The position numbers were made by a program, and so were the translations under genes. A DNA stretch of 64,000 nucleotides from Absidia repens (taxonomy: Eukaryota > Mucoromycota > Mucoromycetes > Mucorales > Cunninghamellaceae), in NCBI GenBank assembly GCA_002105175.1, contig MCGE01000003.1:868001-932000 (forward strand), read 5' to 3'. The notes under the pieces were generated by a model that was given only the letters and a program-made list of their open reading frames with translations, searched no databases and was not told the origin of the DNA. This document shows, in pieces, positions 47,604-61,174 of the stretch; position 1 is the first letter of the stretch, and each line of letters begins with the position of its first letter.

Positions 47604-50600
47604 TCAATAATGTAAATAAAGATAATGACTAGGTTGAGCAGCAGAAGAAGAAACGTGCCCAACAAGCCATCGAGATAAGAGGAATAAAATGATAATAAAG
47701 ATGGCAAAAAGTTCAGCAATGCAAAAATGACTAATATTGGTACCAATGGTCAACCAATCACCATGATCAGACACAAGATAAAAAAAATGAATGGTTTGAA
47801 TATCAGTAATAGTAACTACGCAAAGGAATAAACTAAATGGGGATAAATCAAGACTAACAGTAAGTACACCAAATACAGAAGCGATCACAACGAACGGAAC
47901 CAAGACCTTGACTATCAGAAGAGTGCCCATCAAGAATGAATTATACACCGTAACAAATCGGTAAACGCTTTCCAAGGTAAAACTGCCAAGGGATGCCACA
48001 TTACCGGTGCCAAAAAAGCTAATATTGATAAAGAAGAGGAAGAAGAGAGCCCGCCGAATATCGCCTGATTGCAAAGTTCGTACTGACAATAGTTTTATTG
48101 TTGTTGAGTTTTTTCGGTATAGTTCACGTTCCATTTCTAACCATGTCAATAATGTTGCGCACAGACAGACATAGAATAACATTTCATAGGAAGTACTGAG
48201 AAGCGTCATCAATGGAGCAAGAGAAAAGCAGATGGTCAGTAGCCGACCAAGATAATCTTGATTGGACTTGCCAAGATATATAAATGGATATATGCTTGCA
48301 GTACCTAGAAAATGGGGTCAATGGAAAGGATGTGTTAAAAATAATAACTAACAACAATAGTCGTATCTCTCTATCCTTACAGACAGTAACCCAATTGCTA
48401 ATTTGATTCCTAAGTGACAATTTTTCTTCGTCAATCACCGTCAAGTAGACGAGAGCAATGCTTAATCCATTGGTCGCTAGCTAATATAAACAGAAGTAAA
48501 CTATAAGTTAGTATTCCAGTAGGCTTTTTTTTTTTTTAACATTTTCTGTACCTGAGCGAGCAATAGCAGAATACTTTGTTTATCAATTCGTTTGTTGAGG
48601 TGCAACGATAAGACTGAAAACAATCCCAATACCAACCCAAGCAGTCCACCATATACACTACACAAGAAAGTAAAAGGAAAAATAAGTATTGGTCAGTAAA
48701 TATGCATCTATGCTTTTGTTCACATCTAGCCTCCTCCCCCATTGGCCCCGTCCTAGTAACCTACACTAGCATGATGTTGGCATCCATTTCAACAGGAAGC
48801 GCAGTGAATATGCTAGTACAGTAGCAACATATCGTCCAAGCAACCGAAAGAAGATTTTTATTTCTTTTAAGTACGGTATGCGTCACCAACGGCCAAAAAG
48901 AGATCAAGATAAAAATGACCGACAGCAATTCTCGTACAAAAAAGCTGTATACCTAAAAGGCAAAACAATATCAAATAAAAAAGACAGTCCAATAAAGTAT
49001 GTATATGTTTTTGTTTTACCAGTGCTTCAAGAGTCAATGCGATTCCAACGACAATACCAACGGGCTTGCAATATCCAGCACTAATAACCTGACTACCTGA
49101 TATTTGAAAGGTACCCAGACATTGGACGATATGATTCCAGAAGAAGACAGGAAAAAATGCGTAGGCGTAATAGAGTGAAGGCATCTTTTGAACCCAGATG
49201 ATTCCTGCCAATGCGAAGTACACCAGCAAAGAAATAGCATGTACCTAAAAATAAAAAATAATAATAAAGGTTAAGTCGTGTCTCCACGTATTTCTTTCCT
49301 CGCCGCCTTTCTTTTTGTTGGGCGTAGATAGCTTCTTATATCTTCGCTTACCATGTTTGACGTCCTAGATGATCCGATAACGGGCGAGCAAGAGATCGAG
49401 TATAGACGGAGAACAAATTCGAGACAGTAAAAGCACCATCCAACAAAACCAGCCGTTATTATAATTCGTAGGAATACCCAATTATAAGTTTGGAAATACT
49501 GGAGACCTTCTATGGACAATTTAATCAGATGACGGGACAATTCTTCGGCACGAACGTATTCATGAGAGTTGATCAGCTGCTGAATAGTGTTGACATAGGA
49601 CTGGGGACTGTGTTCACCAGACAGACCACGAAACGGTTTGAAGATGAGTTCATGGTCTTTTTTCACATCTACATGAGGAAGAATAAAAATGAACGGAATA
49701 TTAGGTACATGTTTTGCATTAAAATGGTTGTTGACATTTGCATTACCACGTTTCATTTCATACTCAGCGAGAATCGTCCTAGCATTGGCAAAAGCAGCTT
49801 CAGCCTTGGAGTGGTGATCAGCATCCAAATATGATAGAGGCAATTGGCCAACAGAGTTTACAGGGTACGGAATACCAATCAGATGAGCCATAAGAGGAGC
49901 GATATCAGCTTGTAAAATATCCTGTCTTCTGTATTGATCCAATTTCCATGCTGAAGATATAGGGTCACTTTCTGAAGAGAGACTAGTCGCTCGAATGCCA
50001 GCACCCCAGGCAATTATTGGTGTCCGAGTGTTTTCTAGATGTCCATCCCCATGTGCACCGCGATTATTCATTCCATGGTCCGCTGTAAATATATAACTTG
50101 TCTTGTTGTCATATCCATAAAAGCTTTCAAATAAATCCACCATTTCTTTTATTCCACGATCCACCAGTCCAATGTTATTGTAGTATTCCTTCGAGTAAGG
50201 TCGGTGCGCATGACCATTAGTGTCTAAACCCAAAAGATGTAAAAAGAATACATTTTTATCTTGTCGTAGTTGCTGGTTCAATGTGTTTGCCTGAGAGGAA
50301 GATGCATTTTGGAAGAGTGTTTTGACGTGATCGAATACCCAGGTATCTAAATAGGATGCGTCTATATATAAAGAGAAATGTGAGGAAGGTGTATGTCAAC
50401 TATCATCATCCTTCTTTTCTTTTTCTTCTTCTGTACTTACCACCAGTAAATACTTCGAAATCTGAAGGGTACACAAAAACGTCCACGCGGGTGGAATCAC
50501 TAGCTTCGTGTTGAAACATGGGTAAAATGTCAGGCGAGCCGAAGGACCAGGTATGGCGAGATTGATTAAACACAGAGTCGAAATGCACAGGATCCATGGA

Positions 50601-51031
50601 CCAGCGAGATGGGATCGCACCAATATCTTCATAAAACCCAGAAATAATAGCAACATGACCAGGTCTCGTCTTGGTAGGCAATCGGGTATGCGAGATTCCC
50701 CAGGCACCTTGTTCCTTGATAATGCCTCGGAGATAAGGGGCACGGCTTGAGCCATTGGCATCAAGCTCAAACAGTTTGTCCGCACGTAGTCCGTCAGCTA
50801 TGTTTTTAAAGTAAATTTTTTTTTAGTATATGCACAGCTATGAGGAAAGGAATAGGGGTGGCTGTACCTGCCTACAATCAGCACAACACGCTCTGCTGGT
50901 GGTGCCAGTGGACTTTGATGATACTCCAAGTTATGTACCAGAGGAGAAGTAAAATATATATCAAATATACTAAACAGATAGACGATATGGAATACCACAC
51001 CTATCACTAAAAGGGTTTCCTGTGATAACAT
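47604..51031 (-). CDS. MCD4: GPI ethanolamine phosphate transferase 1
   Basis: Eight exons (51031-50872, 50797-50441, 50361-49352, 49244-49020, 48952-48765, 48657-48552, 48480-48381, 48304-47604) encode 948 aa; human PIGN is about 931. A signal anchor (residues 7-27) is followed by [11 protein letters not shown]. The alkaline-phosphatase-like lumenal domain starts [10 protein letters not shown]. It has the catalytic region [10 protein letters not shown] (about 93-102), [26 protein letters not shown] and the metal site TADHGM...GAHGDG. The C-terminal half is multi-pass membrane and includes [13 protein letters not shown]. The enzyme adds phosphoethanolamine to mannose 1 of GPI precursors in the ER. 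Intron 1 must be spliced with a GC donor at 50871 to keep the conserved ADGLRAD in frame. Confidence 0.93.
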
Positions 51032-51735
51032 CGGTGTCTTGATGAATGAGGAGAGAGAAAAAAAAAGTAACATCCTGCCAATTTAAAAAAATGGGTTCGC
51101 GTGTAATTCAAACACCGTCATTTTTGCTGTTGTGCCTTAAGCATTCTTGGTCACTTCTGCTATTGCTGACATGCCAAAAGCCACATTCCAAAAAGAAATC
51201 AAGTAACTGGGACTATCTGATTCGAGAATCAAAGATAAATAAACTCTTTTGGACAGGGTTGAATGAGACTCTGGGATTGAACAGGCAGATGCGCTAAGGA
51301 TATAATTGCCTTTTATAGCATGAGTGGCAACAAGCTTGACCTCTTATAAACACAGGTGGGAAATAAGCTAGTTTGTATCCCTGTGGCCTCTGTGTTCACA
51401 TGAACGTTTGTTATAATTTCTTTTTTGTTTTATGACTACTGGATCTATAAAGCTTGACTCAAAATTATTTTTATACATTATGCAGCAAATAGGCGGACTC
51501 CTGGGGAGCTTGAAGATGGGAGAGGGGGGCAAGGGTTGAGGGTTGTATGGGAGGCTCAGTATGGTTATTCGGTGGATTGTTATAGCACGCATATACCCAT
51601 GGAAAATCGTCCTACTGCACTGTATGTACCAAATTCGGATAAATATTTTCGAACGCCGGTGGAAAAAAAAACTGCTTTGACATTTTTATTTTCCTGGCTC
51701 TTTTTTCCTTTTCTTTTTTCTTTTGAACAATTGTA
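51032..51735. promoter_or_regulatory. Divergent intergenic region between MCD4 and YTA12
   Basis: A 704-bp region between two divergent start codons. No tRNA or repeat family is recognised. A T/C-rich stretch (51680-51730) lies directly before the YTA12 ATG. Promoter function is inferred from position. Confidence 0.45.
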
Positions 51736-52827
51736 ATGTTTACGCGTCTTAAACATACCCAGCAACCGTCTCAAGCTTTGCGACTGGCTTTCTTTGGACG
51801 ATGCACTGTTATTCGCCGCTCGTCAACAACTTCACTTCATGGACGAATGCTTCAACAACGACGCAAATACAACACCGACAAAGATTTCGATAGAAACCCA
51901 TCCGGTGCCAACAATAGGAAAGACAACAAGCCAAATTCTGACGAACAGCAAAAAGCACCATCCAATATTCCAAAGGGGTTTGAAGGATTCTTTGACGACA
52001 AGAAGAAGAAGGGCACCAAGGCATGGATCAACGAAGCAGCAAAAGAAAATCAAAAACAGACTAGTGACAGTATCCCTAAACCACCACCACCTCCGCGGCC
52101 CGACAACAAGAAAGGCAGTAGTGCTAGTGGAAGCAATAGCGGCGGCAAACCACCAGAAATAAGCAACAGATTACTTTTTGGGGTGAGCTTGGCGACCTTG
52201 GCATTATATAGTTTGGCATCACCACCCGAAAATATGCGTGAACTAACCTGGCAATCGTTTCGAGTACAGCTGTTAGACAAGGGTTTAGTGGACCATTTGG
52301 AAGTATTGAATCGAAACAGGGTGCGAGTTTTTCTAAGACCAGAATCAAACTCTCTTGGTGTGGCTCCGGGCATGGTGTTTTACTTCAGCATTGGGTCGGT
52401 GGACGCTTTTGAACGCAACTTGCAGAAAGCGCAGTCTGAATTGGGTATTCCTCCAGAAGAGCGCATCCCTGTGGCCTATCACGATACTATCAGTGTGCTT
52501 GGTACCTTACTTCAATTTGCTCCAACGCTCCTCTTGATTGGTGTCTTTTTATACTTGGCTCGGAAAGGTGCTAGCGGGATGGGGGGTGGTACCGGAGGCG
52601 GTCCCGGTGGCATTTTTGGTATTGGCAAAAGCAAGGCGAAAATGTTTAATCATGAAACCGAGATCAAGGTTAAATTCAAGGATGTGGCTGGTGCGGATGA
52701 AGCAAAAGAAGAAATTCTTGAGTTTGTCAAATTCTTGAAGAACCCTGCTATATATGAACGTCTCGGCGCAAGTATTCCAAAAGGTGCAATCTTATCAGGT
52801 AGGAAGTTTGCCATTTATGAACACTTC

Positions 52828-52865
<38 letters not shown>

Positions 52866-54176
52866 GTTTTGCTTTACTAACCATCATTTTTTTTTAAATT
52901 TTATACTTGTGGTGATGATAAAGGTCCTCCCGGTACTGGTAAAACACTTTTAGCCAAAGCTACTGCAGGTGAAGCGGCTGTTCCCTTCTTCAGTGTGTCA
53001 GGGTCTGAATTTGTCGAAATGTTTGTCGGTGTGGGTCCATCTCGTGTCCGTGATCTTTTTGCAACTGCCAAGAAAAATGCTCCTTGTATTATCTTCATTG
53101 ATGAAATTGATGCTATTGGCAAGGCCCGTGGGAAAGGTGGACAAATTGGTGGTAATGATGAACGCGAAAGCACATTAAACCAATTGCTTGTGGAAATGGA
53201 TGGCTTTGATTCTGATGAGCATGTGGTAGTGTTGGCTGGTACAAATCGTCCCGATGTTTTGGATCCTGCATTACTCCGTCCTGGCCGGTTTGATAGACAT
53301 ATTCATGTGGATCGTCCAGATATTGGTGGCCGAGCTCAAATTTTCAAAGTGCATCTTCGGCCCATTAAGACAAATGAAAACATGGATACCTTATCTCGAA
53401 AACTTGCGGCGTTGACACCTGGATTTTCTGGTGCTGATATTCATAACGTATGCAATGAAGCAGCATTGATCGCGGCAAGATACAACAAAGACGAGGTGAC
53501 CGATATTGATTTTGAAAAGGCCATTGAACGCGTTATTGGTGGAATGGAGAAGAAATCACGGGTCCTCTCGCCTCCTGAGAAGAAGACGGTGGCATATCAT
53601 GAAGCAGGTCATGCTATCGCTGGGTGGAATCTTCGCTATGCGGATCCTTTACTCAAGGTGTCGATTATTCCTCGTGGTGTGGCAGCTCTTGGTTACGCTC
53701 AATACCTACCCAAGGATCAGTACCTTTACTCGGAAAACCAGCTCTTAGATCGTATGTGTATGGCTCTCGGTGGACGTGTATCAGAGCAAATCTTCTTCAA
53801 CTCGATTACAACAGGTGCTCAGGACGATTTACAAAAGGTGACCAAAATGGCCTATTCTCAAGTCGCTGCCTATGGTATGAATAGCAAGGTTGGTCCGTTA
53901 TCGTTCAGTGACTCCCAACAAGAAAATCAATTCCAAAAACCTTATAGTGATGAAACTGCCTCTTTGATTGATAAAGAATCCCGGCAATTGGTTGTGGAAG
54001 CGTTGAACCGTACGGTGGAACTCTTAACAAGCAAAAAGGATGATGTAGAAAAGGTGGCGAAACTATTATTGGAAAAAGAAGTGATCACTAGGGAAGACAT
54101 GGAACAATTGGTTGGAAAACGGCCTTTTGCTGACACAGATAGCATTTATGATGAATACGTCCGACGGAAGGTATAG
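51736..54176 (+). CDS. YTA12: Mitochondrial m-AAA protease subunit (Yta12/Afg3 family)
   Basis: Two exons (51736-52798, 52924-54176) encode 771 aa. The basic, Ser/Arg-rich N-terminus is a mitochondrial presequence. Two membrane segments, [17 protein letters not shown] (about 140-160) and [15 protein letters not shown] (about 260-275), frame a small intermembrane-space domain. This two-segment layout indicates the m-AAA type. The AAA domain has Walker A GPPGTGKT (355-362), Walker [11 protein letters not shown] (about 409-418) and the second region of homology ending RPGRFDRHI. The metalloprotease site is HEAGH (580-584). The complex degrades inner-membrane proteins and matures ribosomal protein L32. 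Whether this is Yta12 or its partner Afg3 cannot be settled by eye. The intron contains an uninterrupted T run of over 30 bases. Confidence 0.93.
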
Positions 54177-54572
54177 TAAGAGAAAAAAGAGAAAATAGGA
54201 AGAAAAAAGATCAAGTATGATGACTTTAACACTGCAACCATTATGTGTTAATAGATTGAAGCTCCTCCGCCATTTGAAGAAGGCAATGGCCAAAAGCCAA
54301 CTGGGGGATCATCAGTAGAATAGAATTTATTATTATCTCATATTATTTTAATCTATTTTTTATTTTTATTTTATTTATTTGAACTATGATCGCTTTTTGT
54401 CGTCCTTGAGGAATAAAAAACACAGTGCTGGGATTTGATTTGAATTTTTCCGTTTCTCTTTCTGATTTTTTTTTATTTTTTTATTATTATTATTTTTTTA
54501 CTCTCCAGCCTTTGCACCTTTCTTTTTCCTTCACTTTCTTCTTTTTTTTTTATTACTGAAAAAAAACAACTC
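54177..54572. other. Short intergenic region between YTA12 and TAF5
   Basis: 396 bp between the YTA12 stop and the TAF5 start on the same strand. It holds the YTA12 3' end and the TAF5 promoter. AT-rich with T-runs; an AATAAA lies at 54412. Confidence 0.45.
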
Positions 54573-57500
54573 ATGGCTGGTATACCTTTCCAAGTGAATC
54601 CTTCATCAATCAACAACGATACCAACCCAAGCAGCAGCAGTAATCAATCGTTATTATCAGATGTCATGGTAGGTTCAGCAAACAACATCAACTACTCTAT
54701 TTCGTCCTCTTCATTGGCAGCTGAAGCACCCACAACAGCAACAACTAATGGAATCAACAATATGAATCCCGCCATTCACATAACGAATAACCCACCTGAT
54801 CCAGGTCTACCTTCTGCCAATGATCTCCAAAAAGTCATTACAGCCTATTTTGAACGAAAAGGGTATACATCGGCAAACTTGGCTTCTTTACGTGATACAA
54901 GTGGAAACACCATGACTATGGAGCAATTGGTGCATTATGTTAGGAAGAATCTGGATAAAAACAGGGGCGGCAATCTAACAACAGCAACGACAGCGACAAC
55001 AACAACGACAACAACGACGACAACAACAACAGCAGCAACCTTTACCAGTCCTTTGATACAGCACTTTTTGACTAACTCTAACAACGACAGTGTACAAGAC
55101 GATCTGTTTGGTGATCCTGACGCGTATACTACGAACTATCAACAACTTCGTGAATGGATCAACAATGCTCTACATGTATACAAGGTAAAGTAAACAATTT
55201 GAAAAGTTATCACACGATAGGGGGTGTTTGGGTGCTGAAGTAAGCTACTACATTTTCGGCTAATACTGTGTTTCTTTTTATAGTCTGATCTGTCACCATT
55301 GCTTTATCCGATATTTATTCACATTTACTTAGATCTCGTCAGTAAGAATCTACAAGAGCAAGGTAAGACAAAGGTCAGGAAAACAATGGAAGAGAGCGTA
55401 GCGCATGGAAGTCTAAATATGCGTGTCATGTCACTTTTTCTTTTTTGATAGCCAAATATTTTATGAAAACCTACGCCTCTGATCATACCCACATCAACGA
55501 TCATCATGCCGACGAAGTGGGTCAATTAGAAAAAATCATCACACCTCAACAAGTATCAGAAAACGCCCTATGTCAAAAATATCGAAACAACATGTATCAC
55601 ATCATCATGTTTAGCATTCCCTACGAACTCTTCATCAACTATATTCACGAACACAATCGGTCAATCCTGGTACGTATTGTCAACCAGTACCTCTCTATCC
55701 AAGGTAAAGAAAAAAAAAACATTGATCAAAGTAATGAATAAACAGTTTACGTTTTTAATTCTTTTCTCTTATGGTAGTTACACATCAAAAATCCGCAGGC
55801 GGAGCAAATGGCATACACAACGATATTGGTTTTATGAACGAAGAAAATGGTGCACCAACGAATGGACTGAAAAAGGAAAAGGTAGGAACAAAAAAGTACG
55901 AGCTAGTGTCCAAGAACGTTGTTTATTTACAATTGAGTTTATTATTTTTATTTTTCTGTTATAAGGACCTAATGGAAATAGACGAATCCGAACCCATAGG
56001 TGATACGCTCAAACAAGTCAAGCAAGAAGCACTAACAGGTAGTCCTATATTGGGCGAGGTTTTCTCAAGATCACCAACGTAAGTCAATTTCAAAACCAGA
56101 TATACGATGAATTATGACTGATCGTGCGCACTCTCTCTCTCATCATTTTTTCCTTTTTGGTTAACTGCCCATATACATATCTATATAGTCAATCTGCCGA
56201 CACACAAGCGGAATTGGATGCCCTCAAGGACATACGGAAACGGATTTCAGTTGGAACAGTGTCTTTACCAAGTGTTTGTGCCTACACATTTTACAATACA
56301 CATGACAAGTAAGTTTTGAGGAAAGACACGTAACAATAGATGACTTCTTAATCATATTATTTTTATTTATCATAGCCTTAATTGCATCTCAATATCTGAT
56401 GATTCAAGTCTTATGGCTGGTGGGTTTTCTGAATCGTTTGTCAAAATATGGAGCCTTAAGGGGGATCGGCTACAAAAACCGACAGACCATGATGGTAAGA
56501 TATTACTTGAAAGGATGAATATTTCTCAAGTTTGCTAAAAATAGTTTTTTTTTTTTTAATATAATATTCAGGTAAATCTCAGGCAGACGGAAAGAGTGAC
56601 TATGTGAAACTTATTGGGCATTCGGGACCAGTCTATGGCGCCAGCTTCAATCACGACAATGAATATCTCATATCATGTTCTCAAGATCAATCAGCTCGGT
56701 TATGGAATATGCGAACATTCGAAAACGTGGTGGTTTATAAAAGCCACAATTATCCGGTGTGGGACGTCGATTTTGGCCCGTTTGGATTTTATTTTGCTAC
56801 CGCTTCTCATGACAAGACTGCAAGATTATGGAGCTGTGATCACACCTACCCTTTACGTATTTTCGCTGGTCATCTATCTGATGTGGATGTAAGTACATAT
56901 ATTGGTGATGAATAAAGGAGTTTAATTTTTGACTTCTTTTTTTTTTTTTATAGGTGGTCAAATTCCATCCAAATTCAAAATATTTAGTGACAGGATCAAG
57001 TGACAAAACAGCAAGATTATGGGATGTCCAGAGAGGTTCTTGCGTCCGTGTGTTTAACGGTCATAAAGGTGCTATTAAAACGGTTGCTATCTCTCCGAAC
57101 GGCCGACTCATGGCATCAGCTGGTAAAGATAAATTGCAATGTGAGGAGCGGGGGGAATTCATTGAATGATATGTGACCGGACTTGCTTCAATTCACTGAC
57201 GGCTCTTTATTTATTTTTATCAACAGGCGAGGATGCGACAATAAATTTGTGGGATCTCGGCTCGGGACGATTGCTGAAAACAATGACAGGACACCAGGAT
57301 CATGTATACTCGCTCGATTTCAGCACTGATAGTCATACACTGGCGTCTGGTGGTGCAGACAACACAGTTCGGGTTTGGGACGTGAACAAAGGAACATCAT
57401 TATCATCGACTACGTCAACAACTCCAGCAGCAGTATCATCATCGTCATCACCATCATCATCATCATCGGCGCGGCCCAATCAATCCAATACGAAGAGGAT

Positions 57501-57764
57501 GCGCTTAGAAGATTCATCAAGAAAAGAAAAAATGGATAAAAAGGTGGATGACACGAGAAATTCTATGGGTCATTTGGAGAAGTAAGTTAAATATACTGTG
57601 CAATCCTTTATCTTCATATTTATCACTGCTAATTTCTCTCACCCTTTCTTTCAACATATAGTATCAGCGATCTTGCGGCCTTCCCAACAAAGCAGACGCC
57701 CATCTATACCGTCAAGTTCACCAAACGAAATCTTTGTCTTGCCGCTGGTGCCTTTAATCCATGA
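54573..57764 (+). CDS. TAF5: TFIID (and SAGA) subunit TAF5
   Basis: Eleven exons (54573-55184, 55284-55362, 55452-55703, 55778-55881, 55966-56078, 56189-56308, 56376-56494, 56572-56888, 56954-57122, 57227-57581, 57662-57764) encode 780 aa. A LisH-like segment (about 84-115, ITAYFERKGYTSANLA) is followed by a poly-Thr run. The helical NTD2 domain (about 190-320) includes LYPIFIHIYLDLVSKN and FSIPYELFINYIHEH. Six clear WD40 repeats (about 415-700) end WNM, WSC, WDV, WDL and WDV. A closing blade, TPIYTVKFTKRNLCLAAGAF, is typical of TAF5. A Ser-rich loop (SSSSSPSSSSSARPNQ) with a basic stretch interrupts the last two blades. TAF5 scaffolds TFIID at core promoters. N-terminal start chosen as the first ATG after a T-rich tract. 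Confidence 0.95.
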
Positions 57765-58640
57765 TGTAGTATATATTGCCTTCTCATTACTCGTTTTCAG
57801 TAGTTAGTGTTTGCATTTGTTATGATAGGTTGGATTTGCTAACCCAACAAATTTATTTTGCTGCCTTTTTTTTTCTTTTTTTTTTTTTTTTGCTTTGACC
57901 TGAAGATCTAATAAAATTATGATTTGAACTGACTTTGACTTGCTTGTGTGTGAGTGTGTGTGAGTGTGTGTGAGTGTGTTTGTGTATGTGTGCGTGCTAG
58001 GAAGAAAAAGAAGAAATGCTTTGGCCGTATGATTGATAATAAAAAGGGAAATGAATTAGAGAATATTACAATATTAATAGGAAGTGGAATGTCATGAAAT
58101 CAAATACATATAGCATTCTTTTTAAGTTAGTAAGTGCTTTTATCTTTACAAGAACTATAGATACGAAAAGGAAATTGCGCTGGGATTTGTAAATATAGTA
58201 GGTAAGAAAGCAATCGTACAAACATTTTTTTGGCCTTATAAGGTGTTTTCAATTGGTCAAATAGGGCTTTATTAGACAAAACATATCTTTTAAAGTCACA
58301 GCAGAAAACGGTCGTGACCATGGAAAGCAATTGTTGATTTGTATCAATGTATGATACTAAAAAATAGCAGGAGTAATAATAGTACAGGAGGCACCCACAA
58401 TAACGATACCCGGATTAGCGATAATCCCCCTGAATAACATTCTGGAAATCATTGATTGTTGGCTGTGAGATATTACAATTCGAATAACGACTTTGTTACT
58501 TTTTTGAGTCTCCTAAGCGTCATCCATTTTGGGTGCAGGGGGGACGGGTGGGGAGGGATGGGTGAGGTTCGATATATTTCATCCAAATCATTAAACTTCA
58601 CCCTTCTCACAAAAACAATAATCCAGCGACAGATTGTAGA
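57765..58640. other. Intergenic with GT microsatellite
   Basis: A (TGTGTGAG)n-type tract lies at 57942-57996, just after the TAF5 3' region (AATAAA at 57911). No gene is recognised in the rest. Confidence 0.45.
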
Positions 58641-58644
58641 CAAT

Positions 58645-58945
58645 ATTTCAAATTCCGCGCGCGTGGTTTTTTCTTTTCGCTCGCTTTTTTTTAATTTTTG
58701 TCGCTCGCTTTCTTACCATTTCTTTTTTTTCACTTCATTTTTTTTTTTTTTCACATTTTTTATTTTGGACATAGAATTTGATCAGGACTAGTTTAGAAGG
58801 GTTTCCAACTCAGGGATTACAAGATGCATGGGGAAACCCTTTTCTTTTGAATTCAGGCTCGGAAGGCATCATTATTTTACTTTTTGGAATCTTGATTAGC
58901 TTAGCTTAGCGTTAGTTTGCCCATAGTTTGTATCTATATCTGAAC
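58645..58945 (+). repeat. Family A repeat, copy A8, truncated and fused to family B
   Basis: Begins caaattccgcgcgcgtgg (58648). The core at 58790-58860 holds the best-preserved hairpin: AAGGGTTTCC at 58798 and GGAAACCCTT at about 58830. It is cut after gtttgtatctatatctgaac, where family B copy B4 begins. Confidence 0.7.
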
Positions 58946-59781
58946 CAGCCCCCCTAGTCGTTCAAATTATAAAACAACTACTGCCTGAATAAAAGATTAT
59001 ACAGTTTGCCTGATAGACCCAATGTTTTTACAAAAAGTGTCATTTGTAATGTGTTAGGATAGAGAAGGCTATTAGAGTACTAAAAAAGAGAAAACGTGGT
59101 GAAAAAAGAGCAGTTGGACGGCTTCGCCATTTCGCACTATGGTGGGCAGCCCCTTGGGGCCCAACCGTCGTGCTCAGCGCGTCGTCAATGGGTTTTTTGT
59201 GTGCTGAAATAATAGCTTACTTGAAATGCGTCGGAGAGATGAGAGTTTGATTATGTAGTGGTTGCAACTGCCTTTCCACTGGAAGATGAAACGAATTATG
59301 CTATATGGTAATTATGGCGATTGCCCGTTTATTTAATTTTTTATTTGCAGTTCCCTGATTTTTTGACATAAAAAAAAAGCTGGATGATTCAGGCTCCGCA
59401 TTTTGCTTTCTATTTTTTTTTTTGGTCCCCTTTTTTTTCCCTCTCTTTTTCTTTCTTTTTTATTTTTTTCCTTCATGATAGTCTGAATGATATGATGGCA
59501 AGGCTCATTGGGGAATTGGTGATCTAGGATTAGTGTTAGAACTTGAATTAGGGGTGTTTTAAAAAACGCAAAACAAACATCATGGGGAAACCCTTTCATT
59601 TTGGATGTAGGATTTGGGAACGACAGTAGATTAGCACTCATTAGTTTAGTAATAGTTTGTCATTGTTTATATCTACGACTGAATAAATATGTTCTTTTTA
59701 TTATATTTAGTATCCCTGTTGTACGTTTACATTATGAGCTTCATTGAATGTGTATTACATATGCATAGAAAAAAAAAGTGC

Positions 59782-59819
<38 letters not shown>

Positions 59820-60140
59820 GATGTGTTTGTGTGAAAAAACAGCTATTACAGTGTATTTTATTGTGGTGGGGTATATTGAAGAACAAAGTTGAGAATAATA
59901 TTAATTATGTAGCCACTGGGTGGCAGGGGGTTTCTGAAGTGTGGGTTTTGATGGAAGATTCTGTGTTTGGGTGGGCAGCGATTGAGAAAAAAAAGGATGG
60001 ACGGCTCCTATGGTGGGCAGCGCCTTGGGGCCCAACGGTGGTTTGCTCAGGGGTCTGTCTGAAAAAGAGAGTCGGAGGGACAAAGAAGCGGAAGTTAAAG
60101 TTAGTTAGCTGAGTTTCCTTACGGTCCATTTTCTTTTTAA
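58944..60140 (+). repeat. Family B repeat, copy B4
   Basis: Left part matches 41223-41420. A module lies at 59124-59200, then the long young segment 59215-59700, almost identical to 5250-5740 and 40105-40600. A TA microsatellite at 59785-59815 and a tail to 60140 follow. A reduced module gggcagcgccttggggccc is near 60015. Confidence 0.7.
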
Positions 60141-61174
60141 TATATAAAAATATATAAAAATATGTCTAGTTTTACATGCTTCAATGAAGAAAATGTCCCA
60201 TTAATCTCTCTTATGTTTGTACATTATAGATTCTTTTTTTACTACCTTCACACCCCTTTTGATTAGTGTTCTGCCAGTATTTACGGCTTATCTGACGATA
60301 GTATTGGGAGAAATGGGGCTTTTCGTGCATATATTTATGTTTTTGGAGAGAAAATATGACCTATTCGGCATTATACATTGAACGATTTTTGAGCAGATTA
60401 GGTTTATATAAAAATGTTTGCCTTTGTATTATTTTTCATTTGAAGTCAATTGGATTACTGGTTGGAGTATAGCTGTATTATCTTACGCTCCATTTTCTTG
60501 TTCATAAATAGCTTGTAAAAGGTCCTCTATTTTTAATGTGTAAAGTCAATATAATACAAGGGCTGGCTTATAAACAAATTGAATCCCATGTACTTCGTTT
60601 TTGACCAGTTGATAGCAAAAAACTACACAGTATTAAGTTTTCTTTTCCCTACATACCCACGTTTGATTATTTTCTGCACAAATATGCAATGTATATCCAT
60701 ACACCCTTTAAACAATGTGTTGCGCATGATGGCTGGGCGCAGCCGCCTAATACCATTTTTGTGAACTCGCACATATCAGTTTTTTCCTATCTTCCCATAT
60801 TAGAGACAAATGAGATACGCAAATGGTAACAAAAAGCTATTTATTCGAATCTAGATATGACAATGACAACTAAAACTAGACCAAGTTAGTACTATTCTGA
60901 AGTGTGGTTAATCCAATCTAATGGTAGTCTAAAATCGTAAATCTTCATTGAAAGGGATTCACAATGCATGCTTGTATTTCATCTTTTGAATGACCCTGAT
61001 TCAAGTAACATAATCCAATATCATTATCAATCCTACTGAGACTCCATGAAAACGAAGTTCTAAAAAAAATGTGAACAACATTTATACCTTTCCCTCCACC
61101 TAAAAGATAATAAAAAAAAAACACTCAGATCAATGATAAGAATTATAACAGGTATTTTATTTTTATTTCACAAA
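60141..61174. other. Family A tail fragment, then intergenic DNA
   Basis: 60160-60290 resembles the distal part of family A (tttacatgcttcaatgaagaaaatgtcccattaatc). The remainder to the HAD gene stop shows no recognised feature. Confidence 0.4.
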
